Shown here one piece after another: positions 1 through 10,108 of a stretch of 64,000 bases of DNA. The translations under genes and the position numbers were made by a program. This DNA comes from Mariniflexile gromovii (GTDB lineage: Bacteria; Bacteroidota; Bacteroidia; Flavobacteriales; Flavobacteriaceae): positions 124,001-188,000 of the forward strand of contig NZ_JAGJCB010000002.1 in the NCBI RefSeq assembly GCF_017814435.1, written 5' to 3'. The first letter of the stretch is position 1; each line of letters opens with the position of its first letter. Under the pieces are notes generated by a model that was not told where the DNA came from, ran no database searches, and saw only the letters and a program-made list of their open reading frames with translations.

Positions 1-640
1 CTCTGTTTATTAAAGAATATGCGTTTTGAATGGTTTTCATTCGTGGTAAACTGTGGTGTTTAGATTCTTCTAGATAGCGCATGGTGCCCCAAGCTTTTTC
101 GTTTGAAATACCAACGTGTTTGATTTTGCCCATTTTAATTTGTTCATCTAAACCATGAAGCACTTCATTAAAATTGTCTGTCCAACTATCGTTTGGATTA
201 TGTTTATAATCGCGTGTACTGAAGGTATTGGTTTCGCGCTCTGGCCAATGTATTTGGTATAAATCAATATAATCGGTTTGGAGGCGTTTCAACTCATTAT
301 CTACAGCTTCTTTTATGGATTTTGAAGTTATTCCAGTCGTTCGAATATGCGCGGTATAGTCGCTTGGGCGTCCTACAATTTTGCTTGCTACAACCACTTT
401 ATCTCGATTGCCTGTTTTTTTCAACCAAGTGCCTATAATTTTGCTTGTAGCGCCTTGCGTTTCTGGACTTGCTGGTACTGGGTACATTTCGGCAGTGTCT
501 ATGAAGTTAACTCCGTTCTCAAAGGCATAATCTAGTTGTGCATGTCCTTCGGCTTCGGTGTTTTGGTTGCCCCAAGTCATAGAACCTAGGCATATTTTAC
601 TAACTTTTATATCGGTTTTTGGTATGGTGGTGTATTTCAT
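1..640 (-). CDS. Aldo/keto reductase, partial (C-terminus beyond window)
   Basis: The frame opens at the ATG complement at 638-640 (MKYTTIPKTDIKVSKI) and runs off the left edge, so about 213 N-terminal residues are visible. Family landmarks are the strand-1 sequence followed by CLGSMTWG, the active-site DTAEMYP (Asp and Tyr), a Lys in VVVASKIVG and the His in YQIHWP, which together form the Asp-Tyr-Lys-His tetrad of NADPH-dependent aldo/keto reductases. The insert with NTFSTRDYKHNPNDS after the His resembles the Tas-type subgroup. A cytoplasmic carbonyl reductase is expected; the substrate cannot be told. It is transcribed leftward and is separated from the OmpA gene by a terminator. Confidence 0.9.
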   Translation of the reverse strand, partial: MKYTTIPKTDIKVSKICLGSMTWGNQNTEAEGHAQLDYAFENGVNFIDTAEMYPVPASPETQGATSKIIGTWLKKTGNRDKVVVASKIVGRPSDYTAHIRTTGITSKSIKEAVDNELKRLQTDYIDLYQIHWPERETNTFSTRDYKHNPNDSWTDNFNEVLHGLDEQIKMGKIKHVGISNEKAWGTMRYLEESKHHSLPRMKTIQNAYSLINR

Positions 641-718
641 TTTTAGATTGTTAGACTGCTTAGATATTTAGATTACTAGACAGTTCTTTATGTTTTTAAA
701 TAAGATGTTAAAGATAAA

Positions 719-754
719 AAAACCTTTCAAGTTTAATTATACTTGAAAGGTTTT
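719..754 (-). terminator. Rho-independent terminator downstream of the OmpA lipoprotein gene
   Basis: Perfect 14-bp arms (719-732 and 741-754, core ACCTTTCAAGT) with an 8-nt loop. On the minus strand the stem is followed by a T-rich run, so it should end transcription from the OmpA gene at 813-1772. Confidence 0.75.
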
Positions 755-781
755 AAAATTATTATAAACATTTATTAGTAG

Positions 782-801
782 ATTCCTGCCTTCGCAGGAA
801 T
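782..801. repeat. Short palindromic repeat (REP-like)
   Basis: ATTCCTGC-CTTC-GCAGGAAT is a perfect 8-bp stem with a 4-nt loop, followed by TGACA. Read on the minus strand it begins GTCATTCCTGCGAAGGCAGG. The same GTCATTCC...GGAATCT layout recurs at 23679-23703. It lies between the OmpA stop codon and the terminator. Confidence 0.7.
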
Positions 802-812
802 GACAAAAAAAA

Positions 813-1772
813 TTAATTATCTTTTAATAATTTTGAAAGCTCGTCTAACTTTGGTGTTAAAATAACTTCGATACGACGGTTTTTTGCTCTTCCTTCTGGC
901 GTGTCGTTGGTGGCAACTGGTGCAAACTCACCACGGCCAGCGGCGGTTAAGTTTTCGGCATTTATAGAGGCGTTTTCGCGTAAAATATTAACGATGGCGG
1001 TGGCGCGTTTGGTTGATAAATCCCAGTTGCCCACTATTTGCCCACTGCCTTGATACGGTACGTTATCGGTATGTCCTTCAATTAAAATGGCGATATCCGG
1101 GTTGTTTGCCAAAACATTTCCTAATTGCTGTACGGCTCTACGTCCTTCGGTACCCACGGCCCAACTTCCAGAACTGAACAATAATTTGTTTTCCATTGAA
1201 ACGTACACTTTCCCATCGCGCTGCTCTACGGTTAAACCTTTGCCTTCAAAATCGGTTAAAGCTTTAGAAATAGCGTCTTTTAAGGCTGTCATAGCCGCAT
1301 CTTTATCGGAAATCACTTTTTCAAGTTCTGCTACTCGGTTTGAACGGTCTTGTAATTGTTTTTTAAGATTTTCCAATCGTTGGTTTTCATCTGCTAGGGC
1401 TTGCTCTTTAGCTTCTAACTGCGCTAATAACTCTCTGTTTTTTTCAGAGTTGGCACTAATTGAGGCTGAACTGTTTTTTTCTAAAGCATCGTAAGATGAT
1501 TTAAGTGCCTCCAAATTTGCTTTGGTTGCATCGTAATCACTTTGTAATTTATTACGTTGCGCCAAGGTTTCTGAATAGTCTGCCCTTAGTTGTTTCAACT
1601 CGTTTTCAGCTTTTGTTTTATCGAAAAGCAAATCTTCATTTTCGTCCGAAAGTTTTCTATTAGCTTGTTTTAAATTGGCGTATTTATTTTCTAAATCTTT
1701 ATAAATTTTAGGCGAAACACATGAGGTTACAAGTATTAATGCTAGTGCGATTAAGGAAATTCTTTTTATCAT
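813..1772 (-). CDS. OmpA-family peptidoglycan-binding lipoprotein with coiled coil
   Basis: 319 residues. The N-terminus has a lipoprotein signal peptide (ALILVTSCVSP, Cys 18). Residues about 25-165 are a long Lys/Glu/Leu-rich heptad region, predicted coiled coil. The C-terminal OmpA domain (about 185-310) carries ILIEGHTDN and the NRRIEVIL ending typical of peptidoglycan (diaminopimelate) binding. The likely role is to tether the outer membrane to the cell wall from the periplasm; no beta-barrel is present. It resembles the YiaD/Pal type with an added coiled-coil spacer. It is followed by a REP-like palindrome and a terminator. Confidence 0.88.
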   Translation of the reverse strand: MIKRISLIALALILVTSCVSPKIYKDLENKYANLKQANRKLSDENEDLLFDKTKAENELKQLRADYSETLAQRNKLQSDYDATKANLEALKSSYDALEKNSSASISANSEKNRELLAQLEAKEQALADENQRLENLKKQLQDRSNRVAELEKVISDKDAAMTALKDAISKALTDFEGKGLTVEQRDGKVYVSMENKLLFSSGSWAVGTEGRRAVQQLGNVLANNPDIAILIEGHTDNVPYQGSGQIVGNWDLSTKRATAIVNILRENASINAENLTAAGRGEFAPVATNDTPEGRAKNRRIEVILTPKLDELSKLLKDN

Positions 1773-1813
1773 TTTTTTTTGATTTCTTTATGGGTTGAGT
1801 TATAATACTGGGT

Positions 1814-2578
1814 TTAATTTTCTATTTCTAATAAAATGGGACAATGATCGCTATGAACTGCATCCGACAATATAACGGCTCTTTTAATCTTTTCTTGCAT
1901 TGTATTTGAAACCATGGCATAATCTAATCGCCAACCTTTGTTGTTGGCCCGAGAGTTGGCTCGGTAACTCCACCACGTATATTGATGGGGTTCTTTGTTT
2001 AAATGACGGAAAGAATCGGTAAATCCGTTATTTATAAATGCGCCTATCCATTTACGTTCGGCTGGTAAAAACCCAGAAACGTTGCTCAAGCCTTTCGGGT
2101 TGTGAATGTCGATTTCTTCATGGCAAATGTTGTAATCGCCACAAATAATTAAATTAGGTATTTCGGATCTTAGAGTAGTAATGTATTCTTGAAACATATC
2201 CATGTATTCAAATTTATGGCCTAATCGCGCATCATTGGTTCCTGAAGGCAAATACAAACTCATTACTGAAACACCATCAAAATCGGCCCTAAGGTTTCTA
2301 CCTTCAAAATCCATGGAAGCAATTCCTGTGCCATATTCTACATGATTTGGTTTTATTTTACTTAAAATGGCAACACCACTATATCCTTTTTTTTGAGCAC
2401 TAAACCAATAATTGTAATTGTAACCTGCTTCAACGAAAATATCTAAATCCAATTGCTCTTTTAAAGCCTTAATTTCTTGTAAGCAAATAACATCGGGATT
2501 AGCACTTTTTAACCAATCTATAAACCCTTTATTTAATGCTGCACGAATACCATTTACGTTGTATGAGATTATTTTCAT
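1814..2578 (-). CDS. xth: Exodeoxyribonuclease III (AP endonuclease family 1)
   Basis: 254 residues, normal length for the family. The catalytic motifs are in order: YNVNGIRAALNKG near the N-terminus, LQEIKA (metal-binding Glu), YLPSGT, GDYNICHEEIDIHNP (Asp/Asn), RLDYAMVS and the C-terminal SDHCPI (catalytic Asp-His). The enzyme incises abasic sites and removes 3' blocks in base-excision repair in the cytoplasm. It lies 41 bp downstream of the OmpA gene start on the same strand. A long hairpin repeat occupies its upstream region. Confidence 0.95.
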   Translation of the reverse strand: MKIISYNVNGIRAALNKGFIDWLKSANPDVICLQEIKALKEQLDLDIFVEAGYNYNYWFSAQKKGYSGVAILSKIKPNHVEYGTGIASMDFEGRNLRADFDGVSVMSLYLPSGTNDARLGHKFEYMDMFQEYITTLRSEIPNLIICGDYNICHEEIDIHNPKGLSNVSGFLPAERKWIGAFINNGFTDSFRHLNKEPHQYTWWSYRANSRANNKGWRLDYAMVSNTMQEKIKRAVILSDAVHSDHCPILLEIEN

Positions 2579-2596
2579 TTACTTTGTTTTTATGAG

Positions 2597-2727
2597 GAGG
2601 CTGTCTGAAAAGTGTAATTCTTTGTCATATTGAGCTTGTCGAAATATTTTAAATTATTGATAATCATTATCGGTTTCGACATGCTCAACCTGACAAAGTG
2701 AATATAATACACTTTTCAGACAGCCTC
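2597..2727. repeat. Long two-arm hairpin repeat element (family with 40808-40938)
   Basis: Outer arms 2597-2616 and 2708-2727 are perfect 20-bp inverted repeats starting GAGGCTGTCTGAAAAGTGTA. Inner arms (2620-2644 and 2671-2695) pair over 25 bp with 3 mismatches. A second copy of the same outer motif with the same layout lies at 40808-40938. A separate perfect palindrome with 10-bp arms (AACTCGTTTT) follows at 2728-2749. The element sits between two divergent genes, so it is not simply a terminator. Confidence 0.85.
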
Positions 2728-2857
2728 AACTCGTTTTAAAAAACGAGTTAATTTCAGCTAAAATAAATAATGCGTTACTTTTACACTATTATTTTATAGC
2801 ACTTTTAACGAAATCTATTAACAAAATATTTTAAACTATTTGAAGTTTAAGTATGTA

Positions 2858-5800
2858 ATGAAGTTTATAACCTGCCTTTTTGTTTTTTTTATTGGATTTT
2901 GTGGTATGTCGCAGAATCCGGTTTCAAACTATAGAACTAAAAAAGTTGCTGTAAACGATTCTATTGTAATAGATAGCGTAAGTATCAATTCAAACTACTT
3001 TTCAATTAAAACAAAATACAATACGGTTATAGATTCTTCTTTTTATAGGGTTGATTTTAAAAAAGCCCTTTTAATATTTGTACAACCTGTTGAAACCGAT
3101 TCCATCATCATCAATTACTTAAAATATCCCGAGTTTTTAACTAAAACATACCAGCAATTAGACGACAAAATTATTGTTAAGAACACCGACAACCTTCAAA
3201 AGCTTTATCAACTCTCACAACCTAATGATTCTAAAAATTACATTCCTTTTGATGGGTTAACAACTTCGGGAAGTATCTCTCGCGGAGTTACCATTGGAAA
3301 CAATCAAAACTCTGTTTTAAATAGCGAACTGGATTTACAAATTTCAGGGAAATTGAGTGAAAAAGTATCGCTTCGAGCTTCCATTCAAGATGCCAATATC
3401 CCACTGCAAGAAAGTGGATATAGCCAACGACTGGATGAATTCGACCAAGTTTTTATTGAATTGTATAGCGACCAATGGAACATTCGTGCAGGTGACATTG
3501 ACTTGCAAAATACCGATTCTTACTTTGCTAACTTTTCTAAACGCGTACAAGGATTGTCTGTAAACGTGAAATTGGGCGATGAAGATGCACAAACCAATGT
3601 ATTTGGTGCTGGCGCTTTGGTGCGTGGGCAGTTTACCAGAAGCACCTTTAAAGCTCAAGAAGGCAATCAAGGTCCATACAAATTGCAAGGGCAAAATGGC
3701 GAATTATTCGTGCTTATAGTGTCTGGTAGTGAAACCGTTTACGTCAATGGTATTGTGGCGCAACGTGGTGAAGATAAAGATTATATTATCGATTATAATG
3801 CGGGTGAAATTATATTCAACTCCACCTTCCCCATGACGTCTGAAATGCGTATTACCGTCGATTATCAATATAGCGAACGCAACTATTCGCGCTTAGTGGC
3901 ATATGGTGGTGGGCGGTTTGAAAGTCAAAAATTGAATATTGGGGTTTCTGTGTATTCTGAAAATGATGCTAAAAACCAACCCTTACAACAAAATTTATCG
4001 GAAGCACAAGTACAAATTCTAACAAATGCTGGAGATGATAGAACGCAAATGGTAGCGCCTTCAGAAGTTTTAGAATCCTATAGCGATAATAGAATTTTGT
4101 ATAAAAAAGAACTTATTGGTGGGGTTGAAGCTTTTGTATTTTCTAACAATCCGGATGACACACTATATCGTGTTACGTTTTCACAAGTGGGTGCCAACCA
4201 AGGCGATTACGTTTTACAAAGCAGCAATGCCATTAATAATATTTATGAATATGCTGGCACTTTACAAGGTAACTACGCACCCATTGTTCAATTGATTGCG
4301 CCAACAAAACTTCAAATAGCGGTTGTTAACGGAAACTATACCCCAACCGAAAAAACCGATGTTGGTTTTGAAATAGCCGCCAGCAAAAACGATTTAAACC
4401 TGTTTTCAAGTTTAGACGATGGCAACAATAATGGGTTTGCAGGTAAACTTAAAGTATCTCAAGACCTTATTGAAAATGACAGTTTATGGAATTTGAACGT
4501 GTTTGCCGATGGCGATTTCATTCAAAAGAACTTCAAAACCATTGAGCGTTTGTATAATGCTGAATTTAATAGAGATTGGAACTTAGATGATACCTCTTCA
4601 ACCTCAAACATCATACTTGGCAACCAATCCTTAATTACATCTGGATTGCGTTTAAACCATGCTAAAAAAGGATTTGCTACCTATCAATTTGAACATTTGG
4701 GTTATTCTGAAAATTTTAATGGTAACCGACATGTTTTCAATGCCAACTTAATGCTTCATAAATTTAGAATTGCATCGTATTCCAGTTTTTTAAATGCCAC
4801 TTCCAACACCAATACCTCCACATTTTTAAGATCTTCAAATACTGTTGCCTATAGTATGGAAAAAAGTTGGCTGGGAACTAAATTGGCCATTGAAGACAAC
4901 GAACAAAAAACTGTTGACACCCAAGAATTGACTGATTTAAGTCAGAAATTCAAATCATACGAAGTATTTTTTGGCGTGGGCGATAGCACCAAAATTTTCA
5001 CCGAAATTGGGTACAAAAACCGCGTGAACGACAGTATTCGAAACAACCAACTACAAAAAGTAAATACTTCAAATACTTTTTATTTAGATACACGTCTGGT
5101 TCAAAACACAAATACGAATTTATCGCTTTTCGCCAATTACCGAACTTTAAAAAGTGCTGATGAAGGTATCGATGATGAAAAATCCATCAACTCCAGATTG
5201 CAGTTCAACCAAAAATTATTCAAACAACTTGTACAATGGAATACGCTTTTTGAAACCAATTCTGGAACCTTGCCACAACAAGATTTTACCTATGTAGAAG
5301 TAGAACCCGGACAAGGAACCTATACGTGGATAGATTACAATGAAAACGGCATACAAGAATTGGAAGAGTTTGAAATAGCCCAATTTCAAGACCAAGGCAA
5401 ATACATTCGGGTGCTTTTACCCAACCAAGTTTACATAAAAACGCATCAAAACAGGTTGAGTCAAACCTTAACTATCAATCCGTCGCAATGGTCGGTTAGT
5501 GAGAATAAAACCCAAAAGTTCTGGTCGCATTTTTACAACCAAACCAGTTATTTGGTAGATAGAAAATTAAAACGTAAAGGAAGTGGTTTTAATTTGAATC
5601 CGTTTGAAAGCGACGAAGAAAACCAATTAGGATTGCAATTAAATTTCAGAAACGTGCTGTTTTTCAATAGAGGGAAGCAACATTACACCACATCGTACAC
5701 CTTTCTTTCAAACAGAACCCGCAACATTCTATCTATTGGGTTTATTGAAAACGGACTGAAAAGCCATCAGTTTAACTTCAACCATAAAATTGCTCAAAGC

Positions 5801-6277
5801 TGGTTAATAACCTTGCAATCTGATTTTGGAACCAATGAAAGTTTGAGTGAAAATTTTGTAAGCAAGAATTATAATTTTGATGAAAGCCGCTTCAACCCTA
5901 AACTATCGTATTTATTTAATGATAATTCCAGGTTTGATATCTTCTACCAACATGCCAGCAAAGAAAATACCATAGGTGGTTTAGAAACCTTAAACCAACA
6001 AAAATACGGCACCTCTTTTACGTTTGCAGGCAGCCCAAAAAACTCCATAATAGGTGAGTTTAACTTTTTCTCCAATACCTTTGAAGGCAATGCGAACACA
6101 CCTGTTTCCTACCAAATGTTGGAAGGTTTACAACCCGGAAAAAACTTTACTTGGAGTTTGTTGGCACAGAAAAAACTAACCGATTTTTTAGACCTAAACC
6201 TAAGTTACTTTGGAAGAAAAACCGAAACCAGTAGAACCATTCATACGGGAACAGTTCAATTGAAAGCTTATTTTTAA
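2858..6277 (+). CDS. Very large outer-membrane protein of unknown function, possible beta-barrel with SprA-like motifs
   Basis: 1139 residues from ATG 2858. A TTG at 2840 is in frame, but the ATG gives a clean signal peptide (MKFITCLFVFFIGFCGMSQ). The N-terminal third has short beta-repeats and the motif DYIIDYNAGEIIF (about residue 312). The middle and C-terminal parts are rich in alternating aromatic/polar strands, and the protein ends in a strand closing with Phe (QLKAYF), as outer-membrane barrels do. At about residue 825 is a calcium-loop-like DYNENGIQELEEFE. Both motifs recall segments of the gliding/T9SS translocon SprA, but the protein is under half that size. I do not recognise a named family; a transport or surface role is only inference. 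Confidence 0.7.
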   Translation: MKFITCLFVFFIGFCGMSQNPVSNYRTKKVAVNDSIVIDSVSINSNYFSIKTKYNTVIDSSFYRVDFKKALLIFVQPVETDSIIINYLKYPEFLTKTYQQLDDKIIVKNTDNLQKLYQLSQPNDSKNYIPFDGLTTSGSISRGVTIGNNQNSVLNSELDLQISGKLSEKVSLRASIQDANIPLQESGYSQRLDEFDQVFIELYSDQWNIRAGDIDLQNTDSYFANFSKRVQGLSVNVKLGDEDAQTNVFGAGALVRGQFTRSTFKAQEGNQGPYKLQGQNGELFVLIVSGSETVYVNGIVAQRGEDKDYIIDYNAGEIIFNSTFPMTSEMRITVDYQYSERNYSRLVAYGGGRFESQKLNIGVSVYSENDAKNQPLQQNLSEAQVQILTNAGDDRTQMVAPSEVLESYSDNRILYKKELIGGVEAFVFSNNPDDTLYRVTFSQVGANQGDYVLQSSNAINNIYEYAGTLQGNYAPIVQLIAPTKLQIAVVNGNYTPTEKTDVGFEIAASKNDLNLFSSLDDGNNNGFAGKLKVSQDLIENDSLWNLNVFADGDFIQKNFKTIERLYNAEFNRDWNLDDTSSTSNIILGNQSLITSGLRLNHAKKGFATYQFEHLGYSENFNGNRHVFNANLMLHKFRIASYSSFLNATSNTNTSTFLRSSNTVAYSMEKSWLGTKLAIEDNEQKTVDTQELTDLSQKFKSYEVFFGVGDSTKIFTEIGYKNRVNDSIRNNQLQKVNTSNTFYLDTRLVQNTNTNLSLFANYRTLKSADEGIDDEKSINSRLQFNQKLFKQLVQWNTLFETNSGTLPQQDFTYVEVEPGQGTYTWIDYNENGIQELEEFEIAQFQDQGKYIRVLLPNQVYIKTHQNRLSQTLTINPSQWSVSENKTQKFWSHFYNQTSYLVDRKLKRKGSGFNLNPFESDEENQLGLQLNFRNVLFFNRGKQHYTTSYTFLSNRTRNILSIGFIENGLKSHQFNFNHKIAQSWLITLQSDFGTNESLSENFVSKNYNFDESRFNPKLSYLFNDNSRFDIFYQHASKENTIGGLETLNQQKYGTSFTFAGSPKNSIIGEFNFFSNTFEGNANTPVSYQMLEGLQPGKNFTWSLLAQKKLTDFLDLNLSYFGRKTETSRTIHTGTVQLKAYF

Positions 6278-6325
6278 AGTTAAATATACCCCAAGGTTTT
6301 GAAAACCTTACAGATATTAAAACTT

Positions 6326-7249
6326 CTAAAAGTTTAGTTGATCTATTTTTTTAAAAACGGATATGATAACCTTTACGGCCTCAATATAAAATTCTGGTTG
6401 GATATTCTCATAATCATCAGTTGGTTTGTGGTAATCTTCATGGTCGTCAACACCAAAATACAAGAATGGAATGCCTTTTTTATGAAAGTTAGCATGATCG
6501 GAAGCATAGGTCCAATTGTCTTTCCAGTTACCTTCATCATGACCTGCTAAAAAATTTATTTTTTTGGAATAGCTGTGGTTTGTAACAACTTGTTTCAAAG
6601 TTTCGTTATGAACTGTGCCAACTGCAAACAATTCGTTGGTATCGCTTCGGCTAATCATGTCCATATTCAGGTTTACCATAATTTGTTTAAGAGGAATAAT
6701 GGAATGATTCACAAAGTATTTAGACCCTTGTAATCCCAATTCTTCGGCATCAAAAGCCGCCAAAATAACCGAATGTTTTGGGGGATGGGTTCTAAAATAT
6801 TCAGCAAAACTAAACAGGGCACTGGTACCTGAAGCATTATCATCTGTACCATTAAAAATGTTTCCATTTTTAACACCTTCATGGTCGTAATGCGCACTAA
6901 CAACAATATATTTATGTGGGTATGTTGTTCCTTTTATATATCCTAAAACATTTTTACCTTCATAGCGCTTACCAGCTTCGGTAAACGAAAAGGACTGTAA
7001 ATAGTCTTTTCCTAAAGGCAAAACATCAAATAACATAAACTGATTGATAATGTACTTTTCAGCCTTTAAAGCACCATTTGTTCCTGTTCTTCTGCCCTCA
7101 AAAGCATCAGATGATAATGTTTTTATATGTTGAAGCAACATCGTTTCAGAAAACAATGACGCATTAGGAATATCATGGTTTATGGTTTGTGCATCACACG
7201 GTATGCCCAAAAGATATACCAATACAAATAGGCATAGCGTTTTTTTCAT
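6326..7249 (-). CDS. Secreted M28-family zinc aminopeptidase
   Basis: 307 residues with a signal peptide (MKKTLCLFVLVYLLGIPCDAQ). The M28 metal ligands are visible in order: SAHYDHEG (His, Asp), NGTDDNASGTSAL (bridging Asp), DAEELGLQGS (catalytic Glu-Glu), NMDMISR (Asp) and DDHEDYHKPTDDY (final His). It should be a two-zinc exopeptidase acting in the periplasm or outside. Its single domain makes it a minimal member, without PA or transferrin-receptor domains. It is convergent with the large outer-membrane protein and has its own promoter motif at 7268-7275. Confidence 0.92.
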   Translation of the reverse strand: MKKTLCLFVLVYLLGIPCDAQTINHDIPNASLFSETMLLQHIKTLSSDAFEGRRTGTNGALKAEKYIINQFMLFDVLPLGKDYLQSFSFTEAGKRYEGKNVLGYIKGTTYPHKYIVVSAHYDHEGVKNGNIFNGTDDNASGTSALFSFAEYFRTHPPKHSVILAAFDAEELGLQGSKYFVNHSIIPLKQIMVNLNMDMISRSDTNELFAVGTVHNETLKQVVTNHSYSKKINFLAGHDEGNWKDNWTYASDHANFHKKGIPFLYFGVDDHEDYHKPTDDYENIQPEFYIEAVKVIISVFKKIDQLNF

Positions 7250-7267
7250 TTTTAAGAATTAAGCAAC

Positions 7268-7275
7268 CAAATCTA
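7268..7275 (-). promoter_or_regulatory. Bacteroidota -7 element (TAGATTTG) upstream of the M28 peptidase
   Basis: Minus-strand TAGATTTG matches the Bacteroidota consensus TAnnTTTG and lies 18 bp upstream of the start codon. No clear -33 TTTG was seen at the right distance. Confidence 0.45.
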
Positions 7276-7282
7276 AATAAAA

Positions 7283-7304
7283 AACCCAAGCAAAAGCCTG
7301 GGTT
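7283..7304 (-). terminator. Terminator of the sdhCAB operon
   Basis: Arms AACCCAAGC (7283-7291) and GCCTGGGTT (7296-7304) pair with one mismatch; on the minus strand the stem is followed by TTTTTTAT. It lies 28 bp past the sdhB stop codon. Confidence 0.65.
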
Positions 7305-7331
7305 CTATTTATTATCGATGAAAGGTAGGTT

Positions 7332-8075
7332 TTAAGACAAACTCGCTTTCATTAACTCTCTATTCATACGAGCGATATTATCTAACGAAATGCCTTTTGG
7401 ACATTCAATTTCGCAAGCACCGGTGTTGGTACAGTTTCCAAAACCTTCCAAATCCATTTGTGCCACCATGTTACGAACACGATCTGCAGCTTCAACTTGT
7501 CCTTGAGGCAACAACGCATATTGCGATACTTTTGCTCCAACAAACAACATAGCAGATGAGTTTTTACACGTAGCTACACAGGCACCACAACCTATACAGG
7601 TTGCTGCATCCATAGCTTCATCGGCAGCATGTTTAGAAATTGGAATAGAGTTGGCATCCTGTGTGTTTCCTGAAGTATTTACAGAAATATATCCTCCAGC
7701 CTGTTGGATACGCTCAAAAGAGCTTCTATCTACTACTAAATCTTTTATGACTGGAAATGCAGTTGCTCTAAATGGTTCAATAGTTATAGTATCACCATCT
7801 TTAAACATACGCATGTGTAACTGACAGGTTGTTACGCCTCTATCCGGACCATGTGCTTCACCGTTAATGTACATAGAACACATACCGCAAATACCCTCAC
7901 GACAATCGTGATCGAAAGCCACTGGTTCTTCGCCAGTATTTACCAATTGCTCATTCAAAACATCCATCATTTCAAGAAAAGACATATGTTCTGAAATATC
8001 AGTTACTTTATAATCGACCATTTGACCCTTTGATTTTGAGTCTTTCTGTCTCCAAATTTTAAGTGTTAAATTCAT
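7332..8075 (-). CDS. sdhB: Succinate dehydrogenase/fumarate reductase iron-sulfur subunit
   Basis: 247 residues. The N-terminal ferredoxin domain binds [2Fe-2S] through CREGICGMC and a later Cys (VTTC). The C-terminal domain binds [4Fe-4S] and [3Fe-4S] through [11 protein letters not shown] and [14 protein letters not shown]. The subunit passes electrons from the flavin of SdhA to quinone at the membrane anchor. It is the last gene of sdhCAB, 10 bp after sdhA. The organisation and sequence type match the Bacteroidota type-B complex with one membrane subunit. Confidence 0.96.
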   Translation of the reverse strand: MNLTLKIWRQKDSKSKGQMVDYKVTDISEHMSFLEMMDVLNEQLVNTGEEPVAFDHDCREGICGMCSMYINGEAHGPDRGVTTCQLHMRMFKDGDTITIEPFRATAFPVIKDLVVDRSSFERIQQAGGYISVNTSGNTQDANSIPISKHAADEAMDAATCIGCGACVATCKNSSAMLFVGAKVSQYALLPQGQVEAADRVRNMVAQMDLEGFGNCTNTGACEIECPKGISLDNIARMNRELMKASLS

Positions 8076-8085
8076 AATGTCTTTC

Positions 8086-10098
8086 TTATTTGTATGAACG
8101 TTGTTTTAGTTCAATATCTTTAAACTCTAATATTTCTTTATGTAAAACGGCATCGGCAGGTTCGCCTTTGTATTCCCAAGCAGCTACGTAAGCGTAATCT
8201 TTATCATTACGTTTAGCTTCACCTTTTTGTTCACCATCCAATTCAACCGATTCTTCTCTAAAATGACCACCACAAGATTCGTTTCTATTAAGAGCATCTT
8301 TAGCGAATAACTCACCTAGCTCTAGAAAATCGGCTACACGACCCGCTTTTTCCAATTCAGGATTCATTTCGTTTGCAGAACCAGGTACTTTTACATTTTT
8401 CCAGAAATCTTCACGTAAAGCTTTAATTTCCGTCATCGCTTCTTTTAAACCTTGCTCGTTACGAGACATACCGCATTTATCCCACATAATTTTTCCTAAC
8501 TTTTTGTGGTAATAATCTACAGAGTTCGTTCCCTTATTGTTTATGAAGAAATTGATTCTATCGGTTACTTCTTTTTCAGCTTCCTCAAATTCTGGTGTGT
8601 TGGTTGGAATTTTACCAGTTCTAATTTCGTTAGATAAGTAATCCCCAATGGTATATGGTAATACAAAATATCCATCTGCCAGTCCTTGCATTAAGGCTGA
8701 AGCACCAAGTCTATTTGCACCATGCTCAGAGAAATTAGCTTCACCAATACAATACAACCCATCAACTGTGGTCATTAAGTTGTAATCTACCCAAACTCCT
8801 CCCATGGTATAATGGGTTGCAGGGTAAATCATCATTGGCGTTTCGTATGGGTTCTCATCAACGATTTTCTCATACATTTGGAATAAGTTTCCGTATTTCT
8901 CTTCAACAATGGCTTGACCTAATTCGTATATTTTAGCATCCGAAGGATTTTCAATATTTTGAATTTTAGCTTGCGTTTTTCCATAACGCGTAATTGCCGA
9001 AGCAAAATCTAAAAATACAGCTTCACCAGTAGCATTCACTCCATAACCAGCATCGCAACGCTCTTTAGCAGCGCGAGATGCTACATCACGAGGTACTAAG
9101 TTACCAAATGCAGGATAACGACGCTCTAAGAAATAATCTCTATCTTCTTCTGCAATATCAGTTGGCTTTATTTTACGTTGTTGTAATGCTTTTGAATCTT
9201 CAATCTTTTTTGGAACCCAAATACGCCCATCGTTACGTAACGATTCAGACATCAATGTTAATTTCGATTGATAATCGCCTGAGCGTGGAATACATGTTGG
9301 GTGAATTTGCGTAAAGCAAGGGTTAGCAAAAAACGCACCTTTTTTATGTATTTTCCAAGCAGCAGTGGCGTTACTTCCCATAGCATTTGTTGATAGGAAA
9401 TATACATTTCCATAACCTCCAGTAGCTATTACAACAGCATGTGCCGAATGTCTTTCAATTTCACCTGTAACTAAATTACGAGCGATAATACCACGTGCTT
9501 TACCATCAATTTTAACAACGTCCAACATTTCGTGGCGGTTGAACATCTCAATTTTACCGCGAGCAATTTGTCTGTTCATAGCAGAATAAGCCCCTAATAA
9601 TAACTGTTGTCCTGTTTGACCTTTAGCATAAAAGGTTCTTGAAACCAATACACCACCAAATGAACGGTTATCTAACAACCCTCCATAATCACGTGCAAAA
9701 GGAACCCCTTGAGCCACACATTGGTCGATAATATTAGCAGATACTTCAGCCAAACGGTACACGTTGGCTTCACGCGAACGGTAATCGCCACCTTTTACAG
9801 TATCGTAAAACAATCTATATGTTGAATCGCCATCACCTTGATAGTTTTTAGCTGCATTAATACCTCCTTGAGCCGCAATAGAGTGCGCACGACGAGGTGA
9901 ATCTTGATAAGCAAATGCCTTTACATTATAACCTAGCTCTGCTAAAGTGGCTGCAGCAGACCCGCCAGCTAAACCAGTACCCACAACAATAATATCGATA
10001 TGACGCTTATTTGCAGGATTTACAAGATTGATATGATTTTTATAATCTGTCCATTTATCTTTTAAAGGACCGTGTGGTATTTTTGAATCTAATGCCAT
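8086..10098 (-). CDS. sdhA: Succinate dehydrogenase/fumarate reductase flavoprotein subunit
   Basis: 670 residues. The Rossmann FAD site is [19 protein letters not shown], and the flavin-linking His is in [15 protein letters not shown]. Substrate-site features include HPTCIPRSG and the [12 protein letters not shown] segment. It oxidises succinate to fumarate in the TCA cycle, on the cytoplasmic face of the membrane. The length is larger than proteobacterial SdhA (about 590) and typical for Bacteroidota/epsilon-type enzymes. It lies between sdhC (10 bp upstream) and sdhB. Confidence 0.97.
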   Translation of the reverse strand: MALDSKIPHGPLKDKWTDYKNHINLVNPANKRHIDIIVVGTGLAGGSAAATLAELGYNVKAFAYQDSPRRAHSIAAQGGINAAKNYQGDGDSTYRLFYDTVKGGDYRSREANVYRLAEVSANIIDQCVAQGVPFARDYGGLLDNRSFGGVLVSRTFYAKGQTGQQLLLGAYSAMNRQIARGKIEMFNRHEMLDVVKIDGKARGIIARNLVTGEIERHSAHAVVIATGGYGNVYFLSTNAMGSNATAAWKIHKKGAFFANPCFTQIHPTCIPRSGDYQSKLTLMSESLRNDGRIWVPKKIEDSKALQQRKIKPTDIAEEDRDYFLERRYPAFGNLVPRDVASRAAKERCDAGYGVNATGEAVFLDFASAITRYGKTQAKIQNIENPSDAKIYELGQAIVEEKYGNLFQMYEKIVDENPYETPMMIYPATHYTMGGVWVDYNLMTTVDGLYCIGEANFSEHGANRLGASALMQGLADGYFVLPYTIGDYLSNEIRTGKIPTNTPEFEEAEKEVTDRINFFINNKGTNSVDYYHKKLGKIMWDKCGMSRNEQGLKEAMTEIKALREDFWKNVKVPGSANEMNPELEKAGRVADFLELGELFAKDALNRNESCGGHFREESVELDGEQKGEAKRNDKDYAYVAAWEYKGEPADAVLHKEILEFKDIELKQRSYK

Positions 10099-10108
10099 AT
10101 ATCTGAGA

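Noticed and set aside
2840-2857. TTG start giving six more residues to the large outer-membrane protein
   Set aside because: ATG 2858 starts a standard signal peptide; the longer form adds charged residues ahead of it.
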